NCBI GenBank assembly: GCA_003229345.1
Contig: QIDN01000267.1
Location: forward strand, 1 to 17,091
Source of the DNA: Nitrospirota bacterium
GTDB taxonomy: Bacteria; Nitrospinota; Nitrospinia; Nitrospinales; Nitrospinaceae
Length of the DNA stretch: 17,091 nucleotides
Reading direction: 5' to 3'
Shown here: piece by piece, positions 6,917 to 14,427 of the stretch
How positions within the stretch are numbered: the stretch's first letter is position 1
How the letters are laid out: the number at the start of each line of letters is the position of its first letter
Program-made: the position numbers and the translations under genes
Notes under the pieces: model-generated
What the model was told of the DNA's origin: nothing
The model's database searches: none
Seen by the model: only the letters and a program-made list of their open reading frames with translations

Positions 6917-7816
6917 ATGATGGATTCTCCCCAAAAAATTTCAGTTACTTTCAGCAGTGTGTTGAAGGAAGCGGCCGATACACTTTCTTCAAATCACATT
7001 GAACAGGCGCGGCTGGAGGCGGAACTTCTGCTGGCGCATGTTTTGGGACTGAGAAAAGAAGATCTCATTATCCACCCGGATCGTGAGTTGACGGACCCGC
7101 AGGAGGAAAAATTTCAACAGCTCATTGAGCGCCGTTGTGTGAAAGAGCCGTTAGCCTACATCGTCGGCCACCGGGAATTCTGGTCATTGAAGTTCAACGT
7201 GAATCCGAAGGTGCTCATTCCTCGACCCGAAACGGAAGGGGTTATCGAACGTTTGTTGAATCTTGCCGGAGACGAAACGGATGAGAAGGCAATTCGTATT
7301 CTGGATGTGGGCACCGGTTCGGGCATACTGGCAATCGTATCGGCGTTGGAGTTTCCGAAGTCCCGGGTAACTGCGGTGGATAACTCAGGCGATGCGCTTG
7401 AGATCGCGCGGGAAAACGCGCTTGAGAACCGGGTGGCGGACCGGATTGAATTTTTAAAGATGGATTTAATGCGCGACTGGACTCTTCCAAAAAATGATCT
7501 CTATGATTACATTCTTTCCAATCCCCCTTACATTCCTTCCCGAGAGTTGGAACAATTAATGCCGGATGTCCGCGATTACGAGCCGCGAGTAGCCTTGGAT
7601 GGCGGGCCGGACGGCTTGGTGTGTTACCGGTGTATCGTTGCGAACGCGTTCCCTTATTTAAAGACGGGAGGCCATTTGATATTCGAAGTGGGAGACGATC
7701 AAGCCGGGCCGGTGGAGCAGATCCTTCAGGCTCATGGCGGTTGGGATGAAATTGAAATCGTTCAGGATTTGAGTGGACGCGACCGTGTGGTCTCCGCGAG
7801 GAGGGCGCTTGGATAA
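6917..7816 (+). CDS. prmC: Peptide chain release factor N5-glutamine methyltransferase
   Basis: PrmC uses S-adenosylmethionine to methylate the glutamine of the GGQ motif in RF1 and RF2, which speeds termination. The 299-residue protein has the N-terminal helical substrate-binding domain (EARLEAELLLAHVLGL type, about residues 10-105, with VGHREFWSLKF and VLIPRPETE). A Rossmann methyltransferase domain follows, with the SAM loop ILDVGTGSGILAI at about 128-140 and catalytic NPPYIP. LDGGPDGL is also typical. Start could be Met1 or Met2 (ATGATG at 6917). The gene follows prfA by 34 nt and overlaps murA by 8 nt. Its position beside its own substrate's gene supports the call. Confidence 0.96.
   Translation: MMDSPQKISVTFSSVLKEAADTLSSNHIEQARLEAELLLAHVLGLRKEDLIIHPDRELTDPQEEKFQQLIERRCVKEPLAYIVGHREFWSLKFNVNPKVLIPRPETEGVIERLLNLAGDETDEKAIRILDVGTGSGILAIVSALEFPKSRVTAVDNSGDALEIARENALENRVADRIEFLKMDLMRDWTLPKNDLYDYILSNPPYIPSRELEQLMPDVRDYEPRVALDGGPDGLVCYRCIVANAFPYLKTGGHLIFEVGDDQAGPVEQILQAHGGWDEIEIVQDLSGRDRVVSARRALG
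7799..7804 (+). promoter_or_regulatory. Shine-Dalgarno sequence of murA, inside prmC
   Basis: AGGAGG lies 4 nt before the TTG at 7809 and within the last codons of prmC. It supports the TTG as the murA start over the in-frame GTG at 7773, and implies translational coupling to prmC. Confidence 0.65.
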
Positions 7817-9062
7817 AATCATCGTGGAGGGTGGTCATCCGCTGAACGGTCAGGTGACCATCAGCGGAGCCAAAAATGCGGTGTTGCCGGTGTTGGCGGC
7901 CACTCTGCTCACTCAAGGGAAAAGTGAAATTCAGGCAGTGCCGGGGGTCCGGGATGTGACCACCATGGTTCGTCTGGTACAGGAACTGGGAGTGAAGGTC
8001 GACCATTTCGAAGGGGATCGCGTCGTTCTGGATGCCACTGGGATGAATAATCCGATAGCGCCCTATGATCTGGTGTCTACCATGCGCGCATCCTGTCTGG
8101 TGCTGGGGCCTTTGCTGGCGCGGCTGGGTGAAGCCAAAGTTTCGTTGCCCGGCGGATGCGCCATCGGGGCGCGTCCTATTGACCTTCACATTAAAGGATT
8201 AGAAGCGCTGGGAGCGAAAATCCAGTTGGAAGAAGGTTACGTTCACGGCACCGCAAAAAAATTGAAGGGGGTTCGCCATACGTTTGATTTGGTAACGGTC
8301 ACGGGCACGATGAACGTCATGATGGCGGCGACATTGGCCGAAGGAGAAACGGTTCTCAGTAATGCCGCAAGGGAGCCGGAAGTGAGTTTTCTGGCCGACG
8401 TGTTAAATCAATCGGGCGCTAAGATCAAAGGTGCTGGAACCGATAAGATCGTTATCCACGGGGTGACGTCCTTAACGCCGATTGAATGCCAAATTTTACC
8501 GGACCGGATTGAAGCGGCGACTTACATGATTGCCGCCGCGATTGCCAATGGTAATGTGGAGGTGTTGAATTGCACGCCCGGGCACATGAAGCCCATCATC
8601 GACAAGCTGCGTCAAGCTGGGGTAACGGTGGATACCAGTGAAAACTCGGTGAGGGTCAAAGGCAACGGACAGTTGTCCCCAGTGGATATCACAACAGAGC
8701 CTTATCCCGGTTTTGCGACGGATGTGCAGGCTCAGTTCATGACTTTAATGACACTGGCCAAAGGCCAGAGCAGGATTACCGAAACGGTGTTCGAAAACCG
8801 GTTCATGCATGTGGCGGAATTGAAACGGATGGGTGCGGATATTTCCATCGAAGGCCACACCGCCACCGTAAGAGGAGTAGAATACTTGAGTGGCGCTCCG
8901 GTTATGGCCACCGATTTGCGGGCGAGTGCCTGTCTTGTTCTGGCGGGCCTGGTCGCTGAACGAGACACCGTTGTTTCGCGGGTCTATCATATTGATCGAG
9001 GATATCAGGATATGGAGAAAAAATTGTCTCAATTGGGAGCTGCCATTCGCCGAGTCAAATAA
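7809..9062 (+). CDS. murA: UDP-N-acetylglucosamine 1-carboxyvinyltransferase
   Basis: MurA transfers enolpyruvate from PEP to UDP-GlcNAc, the first committed step of cytoplasmic peptidoglycan precursor synthesis. From TTG at 7809 the protein has 417 residues, matching E. coli MurA, and begins (M)DKIIVEGGHPLNGQVTISG as the family does. The longer frame from GTG 7773 would add 12 residues foreign to the family. Visible motifs: SGAKNAVLPVLAA; catalytic-loop cysteine at about residue 117 in LPGGCAIGARPIDLH, the residue alkylated by fosfomycin; AAREPEVSFLADVLN; ETVFENRFMHVAEL; DLRASACLVLAGL and YHIDRGYQ. Having Cys rather than Asp at this position predicts an ordinary fosfomycin-sensitive type. 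It overlaps the prmC stop by 8 nt. Confidence 0.96.
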   Translation: MDKIIVEGGHPLNGQVTISGAKNAVLPVLAATLLTQGKSEIQAVPGVRDVTTMVRLVQELGVKVDHFEGDRVVLDATGMNNPIAPYDLVSTMRASCLVLGPLLARLGEAKVSLPGGCAIGARPIDLHIKGLEALGAKIQLEEGYVHGTAKKLKGVRHTFDLVTVTGTMNVMMAATLAEGETVLSNAAREPEVSFLADVLNQSGAKIKGAGTDKIVIHGVTSLTPIECQILPDRIEAATYMIAAAIANGNVEVLNCTPGHMKPIIDKLRQAGVTVDTSENSVRVKGNGQLSPVDITTEPYPGFATDVQAQFMTLMTLAKGQSRITETVFENRFMHVAELKRMGADISIEGHTATVRGVEYLSGAPVMATDLRASACLVLAGLVAERDTVVSRVYHIDRGYQDMEKKLSQLGAAIRRVK

Positions 9063-9117
9063 CCTGCGTTATTCAATGCGAGACCGATGAATACATAAGT
9101 TAGGATTAGAGGAAGCC

Positions 9118-10203
9118 ATGGGTCATCCGATAAATATTGAAGAGCAGGATATCTGCCATGTTTTATTTTGGATGCCTCACTGGCTTGGAGATGTGGTGTT
9201 CTCCCTTCCTACAATTCAGGCCTTAAAAGCCCGCTTCCCTCATGTGCGGATAACGGTGGTGGCCCACTCTCCTGCCCATGAATTTTTATCGCACCATCCT
9301 TCCATCGATTCCGTTATAAAAATTCCCTACACACGGAAGGAAGGTTTTAGCCCGGCCTTCCGATTTGCGCGGAGTTTGAAAAAATATCAGTTCGACCTGG
9401 CAGTATTGTTTCCCAATTCCTTTCGCAGTGCGATGATGGCCTGGCTATCCGGAGTCAAAATCCGAATCGGTTATAAAACCGAAGGCCGTGGAATTTTGTT
9501 GACACATCCGCTTGCCGTGCAGAAGGATTCAAAATCAATACATGGGATGGATTATTATTCTAGAATTGTATCCTGTCTCGGAATCAATGATGTGGAAAAG
9601 AAATTTGAACCCATCGTTTCAAAGGAAGAAGTGGCACAACAAGAGGAATTGTTGGCTCAGCAGGGAATTTATCCAGGTGATCTTAAGATAGCGATTCAAC
9701 CGGGCGCCTCCAAGAAGGAAAAACGGTGGCATCCGGAACGGTTCGGTATTTTATGTCAAAAGCTGATCAAGGAAAGAGGGGCCAAAATCCTGTTGCTGGG
9801 AAGTGATGCGGAAGCGGAGTTAATCAAGCAGGTCAGGAAATTTTGTCCGCGGGAGGACTCCTTGGCTTTTACGGGTCTGAATATGCGAGTGGTGCTGGCC
9901 CTACTCCAGAACTGCCAAATGCTGATCGCAAACGATAGCGGCCTCATGAATCTGGCGGCCATGGTGGAAACCCCCATCGTCGCCATATTCGGTCCGGGAA
10001 GCCCTAAAACCAGTGATCCTTGCATCGAGCCCGCTAAAAAAGAAATAGTTACGAAAAATTTCCCATGCTCGCCCTGCCGTCACAACTTTTTTAAGGAATG
10101 CAAGCCCTCGCCACACAACAAGCCCTTTTGTATTGAAGACATCAGTGTCAAGGACGTTTCGGATGCGGTCTATCAGTTGTTGGAGCGAATCGAAGTGCGT
10201 TAA
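9118..10203 (+). CDS. Family 9 glycosyltransferase, heptosyltransferase II (WaaF)-like
   Basis: Family 9 enzymes add heptose from ADP-heptose to the growing LPS inner core on the cytoplasmic face of the inner membrane. The 361-residue protein shows the GT-B two-domain pattern. The N-terminus has MPHWLGDVVFSLPTIQALK (WaaF: P.W.GD.V...P....L) and IRIGYKTEGRGILLTHPL. The C-terminal domain has IAIQPGAS followed by KRWHPERFGILCQKL, LLLGSDAE, and the donor-binding block LIANDSGLMNLAAMVETPIVAIFG. A cysteine-rich segment (PCSPCRHNFFKECKP) near the end is common in this family. AGAGGAA at 9108-9114 gives a good start. It lies 55 nt after murA and ends 13 nt from the convergent PRC-barrel gene. Acceptor specificity cannot be read from sequence. 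Confidence 0.88.
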   Translation: MGHPINIEEQDICHVLFWMPHWLGDVVFSLPTIQALKARFPHVRITVVAHSPAHEFLSHHPSIDSVIKIPYTRKEGFSPAFRFARSLKKYQFDLAVLFPNSFRSAMMAWLSGVKIRIGYKTEGRGILLTHPLAVQKDSKSIHGMDYYSRIVSCLGINDVEKKFEPIVSKEEVAQQEELLAQQGIYPGDLKIAIQPGASKKEKRWHPERFGILCQKLIKERGAKILLLGSDAEAELIKQVRKFCPREDSLAFTGLNMRVVLALLQNCQMLIANDSGLMNLAAMVETPIVAIFGPGSPKTSDPCIEPAKKEIVTKNFPCSPCRHNFFKECKPSPHNKPFCIEDISVKDVSDAVYQLLERIEVR

Positions 10204-10216
10204 GTCGGAAGAGGAA

Positions 10217-10612
10217 TTAAGATTTGGTGCTGGTTTCCGTAGCGTCCCAATAGGGTTCCAGATCGTAGTAGCCCAAAATGGCCTGTTCCTTTTCCAGGCT
10301 CAGTGATTGAATATTATTGATGGAAGGGGACTGCTGAATGGAGTCCCGGCGCCAGGAGGTTTTGACTTTCCCCATCTTCAATGTTTCAAAATGATTCTTG
10401 GGGAACAGAACTATTTTTCCATCAGTGAATAAAAATCCACCGATAGTTAAAACCAGGTATCTCGGGTGAAAGGATTCTGGATCGACCATGAGGCCCTGGA
10501 TACGGCCCACCATCTCATCATGAAGATCATATAAATAAAAACCAACGATACGATTTTCGGGATACAAGCTGTAGATATTATCGTCGATATACTTTAATGG
10601 ACTCGGAGTCAC
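10217..10612 (-). CDS. PRC-barrel domain protein
   Basis: The 131-residue soluble protein has a PRC-barrel-like core at about residues 20-75. It runs RIVGFYLYDLHDEMVGRIQ, then YLVLTIGGFLF, GKIVLFP and a conserved-looking tail (NNIQSLSLEKEQAILGYYD, EPYW). PRC barrels occur in photosynthetic reaction centre H subunits, RimM and many stress or sporulation-linked proteins, so no function follows from the fold alone. The start is GTG at 10612, because an in-frame TGA lies two codons upstream and no ATG occurs until residue 34. No clear Shine-Dalgarno sequence is present. A candidate extended -10 promoter sits about 46 nt upstream. Confidence 0.7.
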   Translation of the reverse strand: MTPSPLKYIDDNIYSLYPENRIVGFYLYDLHDEMVGRIQGLMVDPESFHPRYLVLTIGGFLFTDGKIVLFPKNHFETLKMGKVKTSWRRDSIQQSPSINNIQSLSLEKEQAILGYYDLEPYWDATETSTKS

Positions 10613-10657
10613 GCGAGATCACCAGTTTCAATTTAAGAGGGTTTCGATTAGAATTAA

Positions 10658-10666
10658 AGTATAGCA
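10658..10666 (-). promoter_or_regulatory. Extended -10 promoter for the PRC-barrel gene
   Basis: On the minus strand the sequence reads TGCTATACT, a TGn-extended -10 with 5 of 6 matches in the hexamer. No good -35 is visible, as expected for this promoter class. A start near 10651 would leave a leader of about 40 nt. Confidence 0.45.
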
Positions 10667-10681
10667 GAGTTTAGATTCGGT

Positions 10682-10690
10682 TGATATAAT
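10682..10690 (+). promoter_or_regulatory. Extended -10 promoter for the DUF4124 gene
   Basis: TGATATAAT is a perfect TATAAT (10685-10690) with the TGn extension. No convincing -35 occurs at 16-18 nt upstream. Transcription would start near 10697, about 50 nt before the preferred ATG. It lies back to back with the minus-strand promoter, 15 nt away. Confidence 0.55.
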
Positions 10691-10749
10691 CTTAGAGTAG
10701 TTCTGATTATTTGAATCGCTTGCGTTTAAATATACCCGGCTGTTACATT

Positions 10750-11577
10750 ATGAAATATCCCATCAGCTTCTCCAGGACACTTCCAAAAGCTTTGATTTTT
10801 GCGCTATTAGTGTGGGTCGCCTTTCAACCCGAACCCGCGTTTGCAAAAATATATAAGTATAAAGATGAGCATGGGAAAACTCATTTTACCGACGATGCCA
10901 GTAAAATCCCCCTGCGGTATAGAAATAAAGGCTCCGTGAAAAATTTCAGAGGAGTGAACGAGCCGGATCCCGCCCCCGGCAGTTCTTCAGCGCTTCCGGG
11001 TCAGGCGAGTGCAGGGGGAGGTGAAAGTAGTGTTAAGAATAAGAACGACGAAGGGCTCAGTGCGCAAGATGAAGGATTGGTCAAAAAAACCATTCAGACA
11101 TTCAAATTCGGGATAGCGTTGGGAAGCCAGTATAAAGATAACCTGCCCAATTTCACCAATGGACGGAGAGCTGTGTACACCATTCAAAGCTCTCTTCCTC
11201 TAAAAGAAAGCCTGGCGAAAGAGTTGGCGGGGACCAAGGTTCCTGAACTGAAGGAGGCTCTGGGATTTTTGAAGCAAAGTATCGCTGTGGACAAGCAAAC
11301 CACAGGAGTCACATCTGGACTCAGAACACGCATCATTGGTATATTTAATCGGTTGGCCAACGAAGGCAAACAGCAGTCTGCTTTGATTGACAAACTGGAA
11401 AAGGCGCTGAAAAATTCCGCAAAGAAAAAAGTGGAAGCCGAAAAGAAGAAAAAAGAAGAGGCCGAAAAGAAGAAAAAAGAAGAGGCCGAAAAGAAGAAAA
11501 AAGAAGAGGCCGAAAAGAAGAAAAAAGAGGCCGAAAAGAAGAAAAAAGAAGAGGCCGAAAAGAAGAAAAAGAAGTAA
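10750..11577 (+). CDS. Exported DUF4124 protein with Lys/Glu repeat tail
   Basis: The preferred start is ATG 10750, because it places a good signal peptide at the N-terminus. It is basic (MKYPISFSRTLPK), then hydrophobic, with an AFA|K cleavage site after residue 32. The TTG at 10711 would only add 13 residues in front. The mature protein begins with a DUF4124-type motif (KIYKYKDEHGKTHFTDD), common in periplasmic proteins of Gram-negative bacteria. A Ser/Gly/Pro-rich linker follows, then a helical region (about residues 100-225) with no family I recognise. Last comes a highly charged tail of EAEKKKKE units likely to form a long helix, reminiscent of TolA. Length is 275 residues. The function is unknown; a periplasmic role is inferred. 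Confidence 0.75.
   Translation: MKYPISFSRTLPKALIFALLVWVAFQPEPAFAKIYKYKDEHGKTHFTDDASKIPLRYRNKGSVKNFRGVNEPDPAPGSSSALPGQASAGGGESSVKNKNDEGLSAQDEGLVKKTIQTFKFGIALGSQYKDNLPNFTNGRRAVYTIQSSLPLKESLAKELAGTKVPELKEALGFLKQSIAVDKQTTGVTSGLRTRIIGIFNRLANEGKQQSALIDKLEKALKNSAKKKVEAEKKKKEEAEKKKKEEAEKKKKEEAEKKKKEAEKKKKEEAEKKKKK
11437..11574 (+). repeat. In-frame 24-bp tandem repeat encoding A-E-K-K-K-K-E-E units
   Basis: Six tandem units start at 11437, 11461, 11485, 11509, 11530 and 11554. Units 1, 2, 3 and 5 are identical 24-mers beginning gccgaaaagaag. Unit 4 lacks one gaa codon (21 bp) and unit 6 ends at the stop codon. Near-perfect nucleotide identity indicates recent expansion by slippage or unequal recombination. 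Confidence 0.95.
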
Positions 11578-11698
11578 CCGTTATTCGTTCTCTTGAATCC
11601 CCGTTTTCTAAATGACTTCCACAGGAAGGTTCCTCTTCCGGTATAGTTGCCTTTATCAATTCGCTGACTTTATTTTCTTAAACTAAACTCATTTCATT

Positions 11699-13057
11699 AT
11701 GGATGCCATCAGCCAGTTCTTCGCCGACTTGAGTTCAATCCTCTGGGGACCCTGGATGCTGGTTCTGTTGGTCGGCACCGGTATTTGGTTGACGATTCTA
11801 CTCAAAGGTATTCAATTCCGTTTGCTCCTTTACGCATTGCGGTTGACCTTCTCGCGCGAGCGGACAGGCAAAGGCGATGTCTCCCATTTCGGTGCGCTGA
11901 TGATTTCCCTTGCCGCCACCATTGGCAGTGGCAATATTGCCGGCGTAGCCACTGCGGTTGCCCTGGGTGGGCCTGGTGCGGTGGTGTGGATGTGGATCAC
12001 CGCCCTGTTCGGTATGGCCACTAAATACGCTGAAAGCTTTCTCGCCGTCCGTTACCGGCAGTTTAACCACAAGGGAGAGATTTCCGGCGGTCCCATGTAT
12101 TACATTGAAACCGGATTGGGCTGGAAATGGCTGGGGTTGTGTTTTGCGGTTTGTGGGTCCATAGCCGCGTTCGGAATCGGTAACATGGTGCAGGCCAACA
12201 CCACGGCCGAGGTTTTAACAAACGTATTGCCGGTCAATGAATATATGGTTGGTGGAATACTCGCTTTTTTCACCGGGTTGGTCATTCTGGGAGGAATCAA
12301 GCGTATCGCGGAGGTGGTTTCGTTTTTTGTCCCGATCATGGTGTTATTATATTTTGCCGGAGCAATGGTTATTATCGTAAGCCATTTAGAGGAATTGCCC
12401 TCGGGCCTTGTGGTTCTTTTCGAGCAGGCCATGTCGGGCACGGCCGCCAGTGGTGGCTTTGCTGGCGCTACAGTGGCCCAGGCCATTCGTTTTGGGGTGG
12501 AGCGGGGATTGTTCTCCAATGAATCCGGGTTAGGAAGTGCGCCGATTGTCGCTGCCGCGGCCAAAACCAATCAACCTGCCAAGCAGGCGCTGGTGTCCAT
12601 GACCGGGACTTTTCTGGATACCATCATTGTTTGCTCGTTGACCGGACTCGCGCTTTCCACCACGGGAGTCTGGACCTCCGGAGAAACAGGCGCAGACTTG
12701 ACTCTGCTGGCTTTCCAGACCGGACTTCCCGGCGATTGGGGTAAATGGATTGTGAGTGTGGGAGTGGTGACCTTTGCGTTTTCAACTATCTTGGGCTGGT
12801 GTTATTATGGTGAGAAATGTTTTGAGTACCTGGTGGGAGAAGATTACGTCCTCTATTACCGGATGGCCTGGATCGCTTTTGTTTTTATCGGTGCGGTATC
12901 CAGTTTGAAAATGGTCTGGGATTTTTCGGGAGCCATGAACGCCCTGATGGCGGTTCCCAATCTCATCGCCCTGCTGGCCCTAAGCCGTCTCATCGCTCGG
13001 GAAACAAAAGAGTTTGAAAAAGGTATTCGCGAAGGCACGATTCATCGGTTCGACTAG
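11699..13057 (+). CDS. Sodium:alanine symporter family protein (AgcS/AlsT type)
   Basis: This family (TC 2.A.25) imports alanine or glycine with Na+ across the inner membrane. The 452-residue protein is highly hydrophobic, with about ten membrane segments. Family hallmarks are MISLAATIGSGNIAGVATAV at about residues 66-85, GGPGAVVWMWITALFGMATK, GGPMYYIETGLG, GIGNMVQANT, RGLFSNESGLGSAPI and GWCYYGEKC. No Shine-Dalgarno sequence is visible before the ATG, where the upstream DNA is pyrimidine- and A-rich. The gene ends 11 nt from a convergent glycosyltransferase gene, with no room for a terminator between them. The substrate (Ala, Gly or Gln) cannot be decided from sequence. Confidence 0.93.
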   Translation: MDAISQFFADLSSILWGPWMLVLLVGTGIWLTILLKGIQFRLLLYALRLTFSRERTGKGDVSHFGALMISLAATIGSGNIAGVATAVALGGPGAVVWMWITALFGMATKYAESFLAVRYRQFNHKGEISGGPMYYIETGLGWKWLGLCFAVCGSIAAFGIGNMVQANTTAEVLTNVLPVNEYMVGGILAFFTGLVILGGIKRIAEVVSFFVPIMVLLYFAGAMVIIVSHLEELPSGLVVLFEQAMSGTAASGGFAGATVAQAIRFGVERGLFSNESGLGSAPIVAAAAKTNQPAKQALVSMTGTFLDTIIVCSLTGLALSTTGVWTSGETGADLTLLAFQTGLPGDWGKWIVSVGVVTFAFSTILGWCYYGEKCFEYLVGEDYVLYYRMAWIAFVFIGAVSSLKMVWDFSGAMNALMAVPNLIALLALSRLIARETKEFEKGIREGTIHRFD

Positions 13058-13068
13058 CATTTTCCGGC

Positions 13069-13761
13069 TCAGTTGAATAGTCGAAATCGGATGATAAACC
13101 AGATCGCCGCCACGCCGTCTTTCCATCCTATTTTCTTCCCTTCCGCATAATCCCGTCCGCTGTACGAAATAGGGACTTCGTAAATCCGGAATTTCTGTTT
13201 GGCGACCTTGCTGGTGAACTCCGGCTCGAATCCGAATCGGTTGCACTTCAAGTCGATGGAATCCAGAACCTGCCGGGTGAAGACTTTGTAGCAGGTTTCC
13301 ATATCTGTCAGATTCAGGTTGGTCGTTATATTGGACAACAGGGTTAGAGCCATGTTGCCGAGGTAATGCCAGAAGAACAGAACCCGGTGGGGTCCGCCCA
13401 GAAAACGCGACCCGTAGACGACGTCCGCCCGCCCATCCAGAATCGGCTCCAATAATTTGCCGTAATCCCTGGGATCATATTCCAGGTCCGCGTCCTGAAT
13501 GATAATGATATCCCCCGAAGCTTGGGCAAATCCGGTGCGGAGCGCGGCGCCTTTGCCTTGGTTATGCGGGTGAATTGCCACCGTGTATCCCTTTTTATTT
13601 TTATAGCTCTCGACAATTTCACGCGTGCCGTCGGTGGAACAATCATCCACCAGCACGATTTCTTTATCGTAATCGACGGCTTCCACACGGGTCAGTAGAG
13701 TGCTGAGCGTATTTTTTTCGTTATAAACAGGGATGACAATTGAAAGCTTCACAGGCACCAT
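13069..13761 (-). CDS. Family 2 glycosyltransferase, polyprenyl-phosphate sugar synthase-like
   Basis: Enzymes of this DPM1-like GT2 group transfer a sugar from a nucleotide donor to a lipid phosphate or cell-surface acceptor. The 230-residue protein begins with KLSIVIPVYNEKNTLSTLL. It has the nucleotide-binding DDCSTDGT (Asp39-Asp40), NQGKGAALRTGFAQASGD, and the metal-binding DAD at 90-92 (QDADLEYDPRD). GSRFLGG, TDMETCYKVF and GRDYAEGKKIGWKDG follow. There is no C-terminal membrane domain beyond a short hydrophobic stretch (AAIWFIIRFRLF). The start is taken as ATG 13761; a TTG immediately upstream is also in frame. No strong Shine-Dalgarno sequence is seen. It is convergent with the symporter gene, 11 nt apart. 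The acceptor is unknown. Confidence 0.9.
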   Translation of the reverse strand: MVPVKLSIVIPVYNEKNTLSTLLTRVEAVDYDKEIVLVDDCSTDGTREIVESYKNKKGYTVAIHPHNQGKGAALRTGFAQASGDIIIIQDADLEYDPRDYGKLLEPILDGRADVVYGSRFLGGPHRVLFFWHYLGNMALTLLSNITTNLNLTDMETCYKVFTRQVLDSIDLKCNRFGFEPEFTSKVAKQKFRIYEVPISYSGRDYAEGKKIGWKDGVAAIWFIIRFRLFN

Positions 13762-13786
13762 CAAAGTTCGTTTAATATTTGATAAT

Positions 13787-13818
13787 ATTATAAAATTTAG
13801 CTAGAAATTTAGTGTAAA
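13787..13818 (-). promoter_or_regulatory. Possible promoter of the GT2 gene
   Basis: The 107-nt gap upstream of the GT2 gene is very AT-rich. On the minus strand it contains a perfect TATAAT (13787-13792) and a TTTACA (13813-13818). The spacing of 20 nt is longer than the usual 16-18, so the -35 assignment is doubtful. No hairpin terminator for the gene upstream is evident in the same gap. Confidence 0.35.
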
Positions 13819-13868
13819 GGAAAATTTTTGGGAAGTCTAAAACATTATGAAAGGGAAAATATTGGGTT

Positions 13869-14393
13869 TTAAAGGGATATGCCTTCATTCGATAGATGTT
13901 GCGTGATGTTATTCGCCAACAGGCCGGTGAGAATTCCGGAAATCAGAGAAAAGGTGAGAAACACCGGCAGTAGATTGAAAAATACGCTTTGATGAATGAA
14001 CAGGAAGAACACGCATACAAATATCGCGGTGGTATGGGCATAAGCCGCCGCCACGCTGATTCCCACCAGGCTGAAGGCTTTCCGTCTTTTCCGGTACAGC
14101 AGGCCCATGACGCCCACCGAAGCCAATCCTCCGGCCAGGCTCAGAAAAAATGTGGGGCTGAGAAACGTTCCACCCAACACCGACCCGAGCAGGACACGCA
14201 ACAGAGTGACCTCTAACGCCGCCCGGAATCCGAGAAATACCAGAGCGATCAGAGTCATGATATTGGCCAGACCCAACTTGACCCAGGGGGTGGGCAGGGG
14301 AAGCAGGGCTTCCAGCCGATGCAGGACTACTCCCAACCCGACCAGCAGGGCGATGGTGGCCATGCGTCTGTGGGGAGTTTGAATGCGGTCCAC
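13869..14393 (-). CDS. Gx transporter family membrane protein (Hpre_diP_synt_I type)
   Basis: The 174-residue protein is almost wholly hydrophobic, with about five membrane segments. It carries the family signature PTPWVKLGLANIMTLIAL followed by LEVTLLRVLLGSVLGGTF and FLSLAGGLASVGVMGLL. Members are annotated as Gx transporter or heptaprenyl diphosphate synthase component I. The latter name is historical, and the fold looks like an ECF-type substrate-binding S component, so the substrate is unknown. The frame is open back to 14525, inside clp, but the GTG at 14393 is preferred. It has AGGA 6 nt upstream and lies after the clp stop, while the ATG at 14363 has no Shine-Dalgarno sequence. The gap to clp is 34 nt, so they are probably co-transcribed. 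Confidence 0.8.
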   Translation of the reverse strand: MDRIQTPHRRMATIALLVGLGVVLHRLEALLPLPTPWVKLGLANIMTLIALVFLGFRAALEVTLLRVLLGSVLGGTFLSPTFFLSLAGGLASVGVMGLLYRKRRKAFSLVGISVAAAYAHTTAIFVCVFFLFIHQSVFFNLLPVFLTFSLISGILTGLLANNITQHLSNEGISL

Positions 14394-14399
14394 AAAATA

Positions 14400-14403
14400 T
14401 CCT
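14400..14403 (-). promoter_or_regulatory. Shine-Dalgarno sequence deciding the Gx transporter GTG start
   Basis: Minus-strand AGGA (within CAGGAT) stands 6 nt before GTG 14393. No comparable sequence precedes the downstream ATG at 14363, nor any upstream codon outside clp. Confidence 0.5.
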
Positions 14404-14427
14404 GATGGATGGTTTTGGAGGAAAAGT

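Noticed and set aside
7242..8189. Long 315-codon minus-strand frame
   Set aside because: It is antisense to prmC and murA, both unmistakable. Its Arg/Pro/His-rich translation is typical of a shadow frame.
11437..11574. CRISPR-like array
   Set aside because: Units are directly contiguous, without spacers, and code in frame for a Lys/Glu helix. There are no cas genes nearby.
11578..11698. Terminator after the DUF4124 gene
   Set aside because: Only a short AGGAA/TTCCT palindrome near 11621-11632, with a 2-nt loop and no T tract; too weak to call.
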